Source: Rikenellaceae bacterium
GTDB lineage: Bacteria > Bacteroidota > Bacteroidia > Bacteroidales > Rikenellaceae
Assembly: GCA_020859745.1 (NCBI GenBank)
Contig: JAJBVQ010000175.1
Coordinates: forward strand, 1-13,553
Length of the DNA: 13,553 nucleotides
Reading direction: 5' to 3'
The position numbers and the translations under genes were made by a program. The notes beneath the pieces were generated by a model. That model did no database searches. It was not told the DNA's origin and worked only from the letters and a program-made list of their open reading frames with translations. Positions within the stretch are counted from its first letter, which is position 1, and each line of letters starts with the position of its first letter. Of the stretch, positions 1 to 7,481 are shown piece by piece.

Positions 1-435
1 GCACAGCCCCACTCCGGCCCCGGCGATACCCCCGCCGAGGATGGCCGAAAGCAGTTTATCCCCCGCCAGACCCATCAGCCCCGGCGGAATGGTCTCCTGC
101 ATCACGGTCAGCGCCAGCGAGTTGAAGATAATGGCGTAAATGGTCTTGGCCCCGAACCGCGGCCCCAGTATCCAGAAGCCGAAAGCCAGCAGGATAATGT
201 TGGCCACCAGGTAAGTGACCCCCACCGGTATCCCGCCCTGCCCGGCGGCATTGCTGGTGGCATAATAGACGATGGTACCGATACCGCCGGTCCCTCCGCC
301 CACCACTTTGGCGGGGATCAGCAGGGCCGTCCAGGCGAAAGAGTACATCAGCAGCCCGATGGAGATGATGACGTAGGCGCGTATCTCGTGCCTGAGGTTG
401 CGTAGGCCGAGGTCGGGCTTAGGCAAAGTTTTCAT
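1..435 (-). CDS. YitT family membrane protein, 3' end missing
   Basis: Reading the minus strand from ATG at 435 gives 145 codons with no stop before the window edge, so only the N-terminal half or less is present. The translation starts MKTLPKPDLGLRNLRHEIRA and then becomes strongly hydrophobic. It contains the run LIPAKVVGGGTGGIGTIVYY, a Gly-rich loop after the first helix that I recognise from YitT/DUF2179 proteins, followed by at least two more predicted membrane segments (about residues 73-92 and 98-110). YitT proteins are multi-pass inner-membrane proteins of unsettled function, usually with a C-terminal cytosolic DUF2179 domain, which would lie outside the window. The start is 31 bases after the leuS stop on the same strand, so it is probably the last visible gene of the leuS operon. 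Family assignment is by pattern recognition; the transported substrate, if any, is unknown. Confidence 0.8.
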   Translation of the reverse strand, partial: MKTLPKPDLGLRNLRHEIRAYVIISIGLLMYSFAWTALLIPAKVVGGGTGGIGTIVYYATSNAAGQGGIPVGVTYLVANIILLAFGFWILGPRFGAKTIYAIIFNSLALTVMQETIPPGLMGLAGDKLLSAILGGGIAGAGVGLC

Positions 436-466
436 GGCTATGCCGGATTTAGGAGGGTTATCGGGG

Positions 467-3154
467 TCAGCACACAACGTTGATGATCTTGCCCGGCACG
501 ACGATCACCTTCCTGACCGCCTTGCCGTCGGCGTATTTGGCCGTCTGTTCGTCGGCCTTGATCGCCTCGGCGATGGCGTCCGGGGTCATCGACAGGTCGA
601 AGGTGCGCTTGAAGCGCATCTTGCCGTTGAACGATACCGGGTATTCGAACGCCGACTCGGTCAGGTACTTCTCTTCGTACACCGGGTAGGCGGCGTCGCA
701 AACACTCTCCGCCTCGGCATGTCCCAGCGGCCCGTGCCACAGCTCCTCCGCAATATGCGGGGCGAACGGCGCCAGCAGGCATACCAACGGCTCCAGCACA
801 GACCGTGCCGTTGTCTTATGGTCGTACAACTCATTCAGGCAGATCATAAAAGCGCTCACCGAGGTGTTGAACGAGAAGTTCTCGATATCCTCGCTGATCT
901 TTTTGATCGTCTTGTGCAGCGTTTTGAGCTCCGCATCCGTCGGTTTCGCGTCGTCGACTCCCTCGACCAGCCGCCAAACGCGCCGCAGGAACTTGTGCAC
1001 CCCGTCGATCCCATTCGTGTCCCACGGTTTGGACTGCTCCAGCGGCCCGAGGAACATCTCGTACATCCGCAGGGTGTCCGCCCCGTAGTTCTCCACGATC
1101 ATATCCGGGTTCACGACGTTGAACATCGACTTGCTCATCTTCTCGATGGCCCAGCCGCAGACATACCGCCCGTCTGATTCGGTGATAAACTCGGCGTCCT
1201 TGAACTCCGGCCGCCACGCTTTGAACGCCTCAGTGTCCAGCACATCGTTCTTGACGATATTCACGTCCACATGTATCTCCTGCGTCTGGTACTGATCCTT
1301 CAACCCATATGACACATAGGTGTTCGGCTTGTCCGTTATGCGGTAGACGAAATTCGACCGCCCCTGGATCATCCCCTGGTTCACCAGCTTCTTGAACGGC
1401 TCGTCCTTGCACACATACCCCAAGTCGTACAGGAACTTGTTCCAGAACCGGGAGTACATCAGGTGACCCGTAGCATGCTCGATCCCCCCTACATAGAGGT
1501 CGACATTCTCCCAATATTTGTTGATCTCCGGATCGACCAATGCCTTGTCGTTGTGCGGGTCCATATAGCGCAGGTAATAAGCGGAGGAACCCGCAAATCC
1601 CGGCATGGTGCTGGTTTCGTATTTCCAGCCCTCGACCCGCGCCAACGGCGGCTGCCCGTCGCTGGTCGGCGTGAATTTGTCCACCTCCGGCAGCACCAAA
1701 GGCAGCTCCGACTCCGGCAACAGTTGCGGCACCCCATCCGCCGAGTAGGAGACCGGGAACGGCTCGCCCCAATACCGCTGGCGGCTGAAAATAGCGTCCC
1801 GCAGGCGATAATTGACCTTTTTATGGCCGATACTTTTTTCTTCGATCGCCTTGAACATCGCCGGAATCGCCTCCTTCACATCCAGCCCCGTCAGGAAATC
1901 GGAGTTGATCAAAGTCCCCTCCTTCGCATCGTAGCTCCCCTCCGTCACATCGCACTCGATAATCGGAATAATCGGCAAGTCGAAATGCTTCGCGAACGCC
2001 CAGTCGCGGCTGTCGTGCGCCGGCACGGCCATGATCGCCCCCGTCCCGTACCCCGCCAGCACATAATCGCTGACCCAGATCGGTATCTCGACCCCGTTGA
2101 ACGGATTGACCGCATACGCCCCCGTGAACACCCCGCTCACCCGTTTGGTATCGGCCATCCGCTCCCGCTCGCTCCGCTTCTTGGTCTCGGCAATGTACGC
2201 CTCCACCGCTTCACGCTGCTCCGGCGTGGTAATATCCTGTATAAAAGCGTGTTCCGGCGCCAAAACCATAAAGGTCACGCCGAATACCGTATCCGCCCGT
2301 GTGGTGAATATTTCCAATTTCTTCTCCTCCGGTTGCCCCTTGATGGGGAAGAACATCGTCGCCCCTTCCGACCGGCCGATCCAGTTGCGCTGGATCTCCT
2401 TAAGCGACTCGCTCCACTCCAGACCGTCGAGTCCCGTCAACAGCCGCTCCGCATAGGCCGTCACCCGCAGGAGCCACTGCCGCATCAGCTTCTGCTCCAC
2501 CGGGAATCCCCCGCGCACCGACAAGCCGTCCTTCACCTCGTCGTTGGCCAGCACCGTTCCCAGCCCCTCGCACCAGTTCACCAGCGTATCGGCCTGGAAC
2601 GCCAGCCGGTAGTTCATCAGGGTATCCGAAAGCTCCTTCGGAGTGAGCTCTTTCCACTCCGGATGCTTGGCAATCAGGTGCTCGATCGGCATCGCCCGCT
2701 GCAAATCGGTGTCGTAGTAGTGATTGTACATCTTCTCGAACGCCCACTGCGTCCATTTGTAGTACCCCGGGTCACACGTCCGCACCTCCCGGTCCCAGTC
2801 GAAACTGAAACCGATCTTGTCCAGCTGTTCCCGGTACCGCTTGATATTCTGCTCGGTAGTCACCGCGGGATGTTGTCCCGTCTGGATCGCATACTGCTCG
2901 GCCGGCAGCCCGAACGCGTCGTAGCCCATCGGGTGCAGCACGTTGAACCCCTTTTGCCGCTTGTAGCGGCTGTAAATGTCCGAAGCGATGTATCCCAGCG
3001 GATGCCCCACGTGCAGCCCTGCCCCGGAAGGATAGGGGAACATGTCCAGCACATAGTATTTCGGCCGCGAAGGATCTGCCTCAACATGATAGGTTCCGGC
3101 TTCAGCCCACCGCTGCTGCCACTTCCGTTCGATCTCCCTGAAATCGTATTCCAT
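467..3154 (-). CDS. leuS: Leucyl-tRNA synthetase
   Basis: This 895-residue class I aminoacyl-tRNA synthetase attaches leucine to tRNA-Leu in the cytoplasm using ATP. The N-terminal HIGH-type signature is HVGH at residues 48-51, inside PYPSGAGLHVGHPLGY. The KMSKS loop is exact at residues 672-676 (EKMSKS). Between them lies the CP1 editing domain with GTGAIMAVPAHDSRD, whose Asp is the residue expected to anchor misactivated amino acids for hydrolysis. A leucine-specific insertion precedes KMSKS, and the C-terminal anticodon-binding and tail domains are complete, ending KIINVVC. Length is normal for a bacterial LeuRS of the Bacteroidetes branch. The ATG at 3154 gives the usual N-terminus MEYDFREIERKWQQ. 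It follows the S41 protease gene by 15 bases and precedes the yitT-like gene by 31, so all three are likely on one transcript. No missing residue, frameshift or truncation was seen. Confidence 0.98.
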   Translation of the reverse strand: MEYDFREIERKWQQRWAEAGTYHVEADPSRPKYYVLDMFPYPSGAGLHVGHPLGYIASDIYSRYKRQKGFNVLHPMGYDAFGLPAEQYAIQTGQHPAVTTEQNIKRYREQLDKIGFSFDWDREVRTCDPGYYKWTQWAFEKMYNHYYDTDLQRAMPIEHLIAKHPEWKELTPKELSDTLMNYRLAFQADTLVNWCEGLGTVLANDEVKDGLSVRGGFPVEQKLMRQWLLRVTAYAERLLTGLDGLEWSESLKEIQRNWIGRSEGATMFFPIKGQPEEKKLEIFTTRADTVFGVTFMVLAPEHAFIQDITTPEQREAVEAYIAETKKRSERERMADTKRVSGVFTGAYAVNPFNGVEIPIWVSDYVLAGYGTGAIMAVPAHDSRDWAFAKHFDLPIIPIIECDVTEGSYDAKEGTLINSDFLTGLDVKEAIPAMFKAIEEKSIGHKKVNYRLRDAIFSRQRYWGEPFPVSYSADGVPQLLPESELPLVLPEVDKFTPTSDGQPPLARVEGWKYETSTMPGFAGSSAYYLRYMDPHNDKALVDPEINKYWENVDLYVGGIEHATGHLMYSRFWNKFLYDLGYVCKDEPFKKLVNQGMIQGRSNFVYRITDKPNTYVSYGLKDQYQTQEIHVDVNIVKNDVLDTEAFKAWRPEFKDAEFITESDGRYVCGWAIEKMSKSMFNVVNPDMIVENYGADTLRMYEMFLGPLEQSKPWDTNGIDGVHKFLRRVWRLVEGVDDAKPTDAELKTLHKTIKKISEDIENFSFNTSVSAFMICLNELYDHKTTARSVLEPLVCLLAPFAPHIAEELWHGPLGHAEAESVCDAAYPVYEEKYLTESAFEYPVSFNGKMRFKRTFDLSMTPDAIAEAIKADEQTAKYADGKAVRKVIVVPGKIINVVC

Positions 3155-3169
3155 TTCCGTATCTCGTTG

Positions 3170-4903
3170 TTATTTTTTGTCCGTGTCCTGTGTCGCAATA
3201 ATGCGCGTATATTCGCCTTTGTCCAGCAATACGGCCGCCGCCTTGCGCGCCGTCCTGTCGCGCCGCAGCATATATTCCAGCCTCCCCGCGTCGTAGTACC
3301 ACCGCGTCATAACGGCATCCGCCAACACCTCCCGTATCTCCGGCGAGAAGGCTTTGAGCTCCGCCGTCTTGTCGTCTTTGATCTTCTCCGCTATCGCATC
3401 CAGTTCCCCCGCGATTCGTTCCGAATATTTCTCCCGTTCCGCGACCTTGCGCAACTGGGTCAAAAGCTGTTCGGTTCCCGATTCGAACGTGATCGGCTTG
3501 TCGGCCATCATACCGCAAAAGGCAGCATAGACGCTGTCGCCGACCGCAAAATCACGGCTCGGACTGTGTTCGACCGCATAGCGGTTCGCAAAGTCGTCGA
3601 TATAGCCCGATCCCAACAGGATCACCGTGAATTTGCCGAAATAGTCCGCATCCGTCCGCACGTCCGGCATGATCCCGCCTCCGTCGTATACCGTGCGTCC
3701 TCCCGCCGTGCGGAACGAGGCGATCAAAGAATCCGGCACGGCGCCCACGCTCCTGTCCTCGTTCCGGTGGCTGTAGTCCACCGCCTGTATGCACCTCCCG
3801 CTCGGCGTATAATATTTGGCCGTGGTCAGCTTGATGTAGCCGTTCTCGCCCACCGGCCGCGTGGACTGCACCAGCCCCTTCCCGAAGCTGCGCTGCCCGA
3901 CGATCACCGCCCGGTCCAAGTCCTGCAACGATCCCGCCACGATCTCGCTGGCCGACGCCGACGCGCTGTTGGTCAGCACCGCCAGCGGCACGGTCGGCGC
4001 AACGGGTTCCCCCACCGTCCGGTACGTCGCGTTCATCTCAGGCACCCGCCCTTTGGTGGTGACCACAATCGTATTGCGAGGCATAAAAAGCCCCACGATC
4101 TTTACCGCTTCGCCCAGAATCCCCCCGGTATTGTCCCGCAAATCCAGCACCAGCCCTTTTAACGGCGCCTGATGTTGCAGCGCGGTCAAGGCATTCCTGA
4201 CCTCCGCGGCGCAGTTTTCCGTAAAGCTGTTCAGCCGGATATAGCCCACCGAATCCGCCCCCGTCGAATCCTTGACCCATCCGTAGTACGGCACCGCCGG
4301 AACCGAGATCCGCTCGCGCTTGATATGCAGCGTTTTCGTCGTGGTCGTATCGACAATCGGAGAGATGACCAAAACGGCGGTAGTCCCCGCCTTGCCCCGC
4401 ATCCGGTCGCTGGCGAAGACCACCTCTTTGCCCTGCATATCGACGCCGTCCACAGAAAGAATCCTGTCCCCCGCTTTCAAGCCCGCCTTGTCCGAAGGCG
4501 TACCCCGATAAGGCTCGGCCACCTCGATCCACCGCCCGTCGCTGGATTTCCTGATCAGCGCTCCCAGCCCGGCATATTTCCCCGTGGTCATGGTTTCGAA
4601 AGCGGCCATCTCTTCCGCCGGGAGATACTCGGTATAAGGGTCCAGCCCCTCCAGCATGGCATTCCCGGCCTCTCTCACCATCTGCGCCGGGGAGGTGGTG
4701 TCCACGTAATAGAGGTTCACCTCCCGGAAAATGTTGAAGAAGGTCTCCATCGACCGCCCGATCTCCAGGTCGCGGCGCTGCGAGGCGATCGCGCTGCTGT
4801 CGGCCGCCGGGGCCGGTTGTTTCTTAGCCGTGGCGCCTGACGCCGGGCCCGAAACGCAAAGAACCGCTGCCGCGGAAAATATGATATGCCGGAATATACT
4901 CAT
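3170..4903 (-). CDS. S41 family C-terminal processing peptidase (CtpA/Prc-like), exported
   Basis: The product is 577 residues. Residues 1 to about 23 form a Sec signal peptide (basic start MSIFRH, hydrophobic core, cleavage near SGPASGA), so the enzyme should act in the periplasm. A PDZ domain spans roughly residues 105-195, with the ligand-loop region GLGALIRK and the typical SDKAGLKAGDRILSVDG. The S41 core follows. LRDNTGG is at 255-261. The nucleophile region SASASASE gives Ser317 and Glu320, and FGKGLVQ supplies the general base Lys342. The Glu-to-Lys spacing of 22 equals that of E. coli Prc (E433, K455). The family cleaves substrates near their C-termini. The roughly 150 residues after the core (about 425-577) are charged and presumably helical. 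It sits 16 bases after a small membrane-protein gene and 15 before leuS. The physiological substrate cannot be read from the sequence. Confidence 0.95.
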   Translation of the reverse strand: MSIFRHIIFSAAAVLCVSGPASGATAKKQPAPAADSSAIASQRRDLEIGRSMETFFNIFREVNLYYVDTTSPAQMVREAGNAMLEGLDPYTEYLPAEEMAAFETMTTGKYAGLGALIRKSSDGRWIEVAEPYRGTPSDKAGLKAGDRILSVDGVDMQGKEVVFASDRMRGKAGTTAVLVISPIVDTTTTKTLHIKRERISVPAVPYYGWVKDSTGADSVGYIRLNSFTENCAAEVRNALTALQHQAPLKGLVLDLRDNTGGILGEAVKIVGLFMPRNTIVVTTKGRVPEMNATYRTVGEPVAPTVPLAVLTNSASASASEIVAGSLQDLDRAVIVGQRSFGKGLVQSTRPVGENGYIKLTTAKYYTPSGRCIQAVDYSHRNEDRSVGAVPDSLIASFRTAGGRTVYDGGGIMPDVRTDADYFGKFTVILLGSGYIDDFANRYAVEHSPSRDFAVGDSVYAAFCGMMADKPITFESGTEQLLTQLRKVAEREKYSERIAGELDAIAEKIKDDKTAELKAFSPEIREVLADAVMTRWYYDAGRLEYMLRRDRTARKAAAVLLDKGEYTRIIATQDTDKK

Positions 4904-4919
4904 AAATCTTGCTTCTCTG

Positions 4920-5375
4920 TTATGCGATGTAAGTCCCCATGCGGAAAGCCGCCCGCACGACCTCCTTGCGGTTCCCCTCGATATAGGAGATCCCGTCCGC
5001 GTCGGTAACGATCTCCACTTTGTCTTCCCACATCATGGTCACTTTCTTGGCCGTCGAAGTCGCCGCGAAAAGCATGTCGTTCGCGCCGTGCGTATCGGCT
5101 TCGATGCGCTGGAATCCGCACATGGCCATCACGCGCTCCACATCTTCGACGCGACTGGCGGCATCGAAGGTGAGCCGCTTGCGGGTAAACCCGAAAAACG
5201 GGTAGAGCAAAGCGAAAACCACGACCACGCCCAAGAACATCAGCCCCCGCGAAGTGGTCCACAGCACGCTCATCGGCGATGCGCTGCCGAAGGCCCGGAG
5301 CAGGGCGAAGAGGATGAAAAAGAGGATGATCAGGTAAACGGCGTACTTCGCCGCGCGAATGGGGTATCTTTTCAT
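4920..5375 (-). CDS. Conserved-looking small membrane protein of unknown function
   Basis: This 151-residue protein belongs to no family I recognise. Its N-terminus is basic (MKRYPIRAAKY), followed by two hydrophobic segments predicted to cross the membrane at about residues 11-29 and 44-62, joined by a short loop (FGSASPMSVLWTTSRG). The remaining 85 or so residues are soluble and of mixed alpha/beta character, with RKRLTFDAASRVEDVERVMAM and a later strand-rich part (KKVTMMWEDKVEIVTDADG). By the positive-inside rule this domain would be cytoplasmic. It is the first gene of a tight group with the S41 protease (16 bases downstream) and leuS, which suggests shared transcription but does not define a function. 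The start codon lies only 15 bases from the edge of an intergenic repeat element, so its promoter must be inside that element or further upstream. It is a real gene judging by spacing and composition. Confidence 0.8.
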   Translation of the reverse strand: MKRYPIRAAKYAVYLIILFFILFALLRAFGSASPMSVLWTTSRGLMFLGVVVVFALLYPFFGFTRKRLTFDAASRVEDVERVMAMCGFQRIEADTHGANDMLFAATSTAKKVTMMWEDKVEIVTDADGISYIEGNRKEVVRAAFRMGTYIA

Positions 5376-5390
5376 GGTTGCTTAATTAAT

Positions 5391-5770
5391 GGTTCGTTTA
5401 TTCTCTATCCGCCGTAACCGTAAGGGATTGCCGCTTTCTGTAAAAAGCGGGCCCGTCGGGCTTCCGGGCTGTGTCTACCTAATATGACAGGCTCTGCAAG
5501 CACTCGCTTTGGGTTGCAAAGGCCGGAGCCAGCGGAGCCGAAACAAGCGCAGCGCGGTTGCAGGCCTTCGCCGGGGGTGGCTCCGGCCTGCGCGGCTCGC
5601 TATGCTCGCCGCTGGCAAGGGGAGTTACAGCCCGGAAGCCCAACGGGCCCGTTTTTTCAACCGAGCAGCGTTCCGAAACCAGAGACCGCTGGCGGACTTT
5701 GGCAAGGCAGCACTAGAAAACCGAAAGTAAAATGTACGGTTACATACGGCGGGTAAAGTAAAAACGAACG
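5391..5770. repeat. Foldback/MITE-like intergenic element A with nested inverted repeats
   Basis: The whole 401-base gap between recN and the 151-residue gene is occupied by a nested inverted-repeat structure with no credible gene. The outermost arms are 5391-5422 and the reverse complement of 5735-5770; both read approximately GTTCGTTT, then CCGCCGTA, then ACCGTA, with small indels. Inside are long arms 5442-5472 and 5627-5657, complementary at 29 of 31 positions. The innermost pair is a perfect 11-base repeat, AGGCCGGAGCC at 5520-5530 and its complement at 5579-5589. A short hairpin (CCGCTTT/AAAGCGG) lies at 5431-5450. Bases 5521-5570 recur almost unchanged at 13505-13553. The minus-strand end (AACCGTTC) begins a few bases after the recN stop. 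No transposase is encoded. It could be a non-autonomous mobile element or a structured noncoding repeat with a role in transcript ends. Confidence 0.8.
5442..5657. repeat. Long inverted repeat inside element A (arms 5442-5472 and 5627-5657)
   Basis: The left arm reads AAAAAGCGGGCCCG followed by TCGGGCTTCCGGGCTGT. The right arm is its reverse complement except at two positions. Arms are 31 bases and the spacer is 154 bases. As RNA on either strand this would fold into a very stable GC-rich stem. On the plus strand the right arm is followed by a T run at 5652-5657, giving a terminator-like appearance, although the large spacer makes ordinary intrinsic termination uncertain. Within the spacer is a second stem (5520-5530 with 5579-5589). 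Confidence 0.85.
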
Positions 5771-5776
5771 GTTATA

Positions 5777-7456
5777 TTACAAATTTTTCAGCAATTCCCG
5801 GGCCTGCGTTCTCGCCGCATCGGTCACGGCGCTGCCGCTCAGCATCGCCGCGATATGCTCCACCCGCTCGTCCGGGGCCAGCTCGCGGATATGGGTTCCG
5901 CCGCCGGCAGAGTCTTTGTATACATAATAGTGGTGCTCCCCTTTCGAAGCCACCTGCGGCAAGTGCGTGATATTCAGCACCTGCATCGAACCGCCCATCG
6001 AGGCGATGATTTCCCCCATCCGGTCCGCCACCTGCCCCGACACCCCGGTGTCGATCTCGTCGAAGATCACGGTCGCCATCCGCATACTCCGGGCCACCAA
6101 CCCCTTCAAAGCCAGCATCACGCGCGACATCTCCCCCCCCGAAGCCACATTCTCGATCGGCTGCGGCGCCGCGCCCGCATTCCCGCTGAAAAGCATCGCC
6201 ACCTCGTCCGCCCCCGTCTGGCTAAGCGCCTTGGCCGACGTGATCCTCACCTCGAATACGGCCGCCTGGATACCCAACTCTTTCAGGGTCTTAATCACGT
6301 GCTTTTCGATCTTCGGGGCGGCTTTCATCCGTCCCTGCGTGATCCGCCCCGCTTCGGCCAAAGCCGTGGCTTCCAGGGAAGCTATCTCCCGTTTCAACTC
6401 CGAAATGCGCTGTTCCGCCGCATCGAAGCCCTGCAATTTCGCGTCCAGTTCGCCTTGCAAACGCAACAGTTCCGCTTCGGCATCCGCCTCGTCGATCCGG
6501 TGTTTGCGGCACAACGTGTAAATATCGTCCAGCCTCCGGTTCACAGCCTCCAACCGTTCCGGATCGACCTGAACGCTATCCCTGCGCCGCTCGCACTCCT
6601 CCGCCAAGTCCTTCATCTCCAGGTAGACGCATTCGAAACGCCCCCCCAGCTCCTGTGCCGCCGGATATTTCCGGGTCAGTTTGGCGAGGGTCGCCCCCAT
6701 ATTCCTGACCGCAGCGTTGATCCCCCCTTCCAACGGCCCGTTGTCCCCCGTCAGCATCTGTGCGCAATAGTCCAGCCCCTGCGCGATCTCCCCGGCATGG
6801 GCCAGCAGGTTCTGTTGTTCCTCAAGCTCCTGCACCTCGCCGCTCCTCAACTTCAACGCCTGAAGCTGTTCCAGCTGGTATTGCAGGTAGTCCCGCTCCT
6901 TCGCCTCCGCCTCGTTGGCCTGAACGGCCTTGTTCAGCTCCGCTTTCAACGCGTTCAGCTGTTTATAATGCGTGGTATAAGCCGCCACCGCAGCCAAGTG
7001 CCCCGCCACCGCATCCACCAGATGGGTCTGGAACCCCGTCCCCGCCAGCAGCAGGGTCTGGTGCTGGGAATGAATATCGACCAGCCGGTCCGCCACCGCC
7101 CTCAGGGTCGCCAGGTTGACCGGGATGTCGCCGATGAAGGCCCGGCTTTTCCCCGCCGCCGAGATCGTCCTGCGAATGGTAACGGTGTCCTCCCAATCCA
7201 GATCGTTCTCTTCGAAAACCGGTAGTAGTCCCTCTTTATAAGGAGCAATATCGAACTCCGCCTCGATCACGCACGCCGCCGCCCCGTCGCGTATCACCGC
7301 AGCGTCCGCCCGCGCCCCTCCCAGCAGGGACAAAGCACCCAGCAGAATGGACTTCCCGGCCCCCGTCTCCCCCGTGATGATGTTCAGCCCGGGGTGGAAC
7401 GCGATGTCGAGGTGGGCGATAATGGCGTAGTTCTCTATTTTCAGTTCGCGTAGCAT
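5777..7456 (-). CDS. recN: DNA repair ATPase RecN
   Basis: RecN is an SMC-like cytoplasmic ATPase that helps hold and process DNA ends during recombinational repair of double-strand breaks. The 559-residue product begins MLRELKIENYAIIAHLDIAF, the standard RecN opening, followed by Walker A GETGAGKS at residues 29-36. The middle (about 150-380) is a long Glu/Gln/Leu-rich coiled coil. The C-terminal head has the ABC signature SGGEMS at 439-444 and Walker B leading into DEID at 466-469 (VIFDEIDTGVSG), then NITHLPQVAS. Length is normal for the family. I chose ATG 7456 over an in-frame ATG at 7525 because the longer form would add 23 low-complexity residues and overlap the end of coaBC. The gap from the coaBC stop is 25 bases, so the two are probably co-transcribed. 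The stop at 5777 is followed within six bases by repeat element A. Confidence 0.97.
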   Translation of the reverse strand: MLRELKIENYAIIAHLDIAFHPGLNIITGETGAGKSILLGALSLLGGARADAAVIRDGAAACVIEAEFDIAPYKEGLLPVFEENDLDWEDTVTIRRTISAAGKSRAFIGDIPVNLATLRAVADRLVDIHSQHQTLLLAGTGFQTHLVDAVAGHLAAVAAYTTHYKQLNALKAELNKAVQANEAEAKERDYLQYQLEQLQALKLRSGEVQELEEQQNLLAHAGEIAQGLDYCAQMLTGDNGPLEGGINAAVRNMGATLAKLTRKYPAAQELGGRFECVYLEMKDLAEECERRRDSVQVDPERLEAVNRRLDDIYTLCRKHRIDEADAEAELLRLQGELDAKLQGFDAAEQRISELKREIASLEATALAEAGRITQGRMKAAPKIEKHVIKTLKELGIQAAVFEVRITSAKALSQTGADEVAMLFSGNAGAAPQPIENVASGGEMSRVMLALKGLVARSMRMATVIFDEIDTGVSGQVADRMGEIIASMGGSMQVLNITHLPQVASKGEHHYYVYKDSAGGGTHIRELAPDERVEHIAAMLSGSAVTDAARTQARELLKNL

Positions 7457-7481
7457 GGCTGTTTCCCGTGCAATGAAAGCG

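Noticed and set aside
1463..4162. 899-codon open frame on the plus strand
   Set aside because: It lies antisense to leuS and the S41 protease, spans two real genes and reads as Arg/Pro/His-rich protein with no motif. It is a consequence of high GC and biased codon use.
5484..5756. Two short open frames (90 and 73 codons) in the recN gap
   Set aside because: They lie wholly inside the nested inverted repeats and their translations only reflect the repeat sequence; no conserved start context or protein feature.
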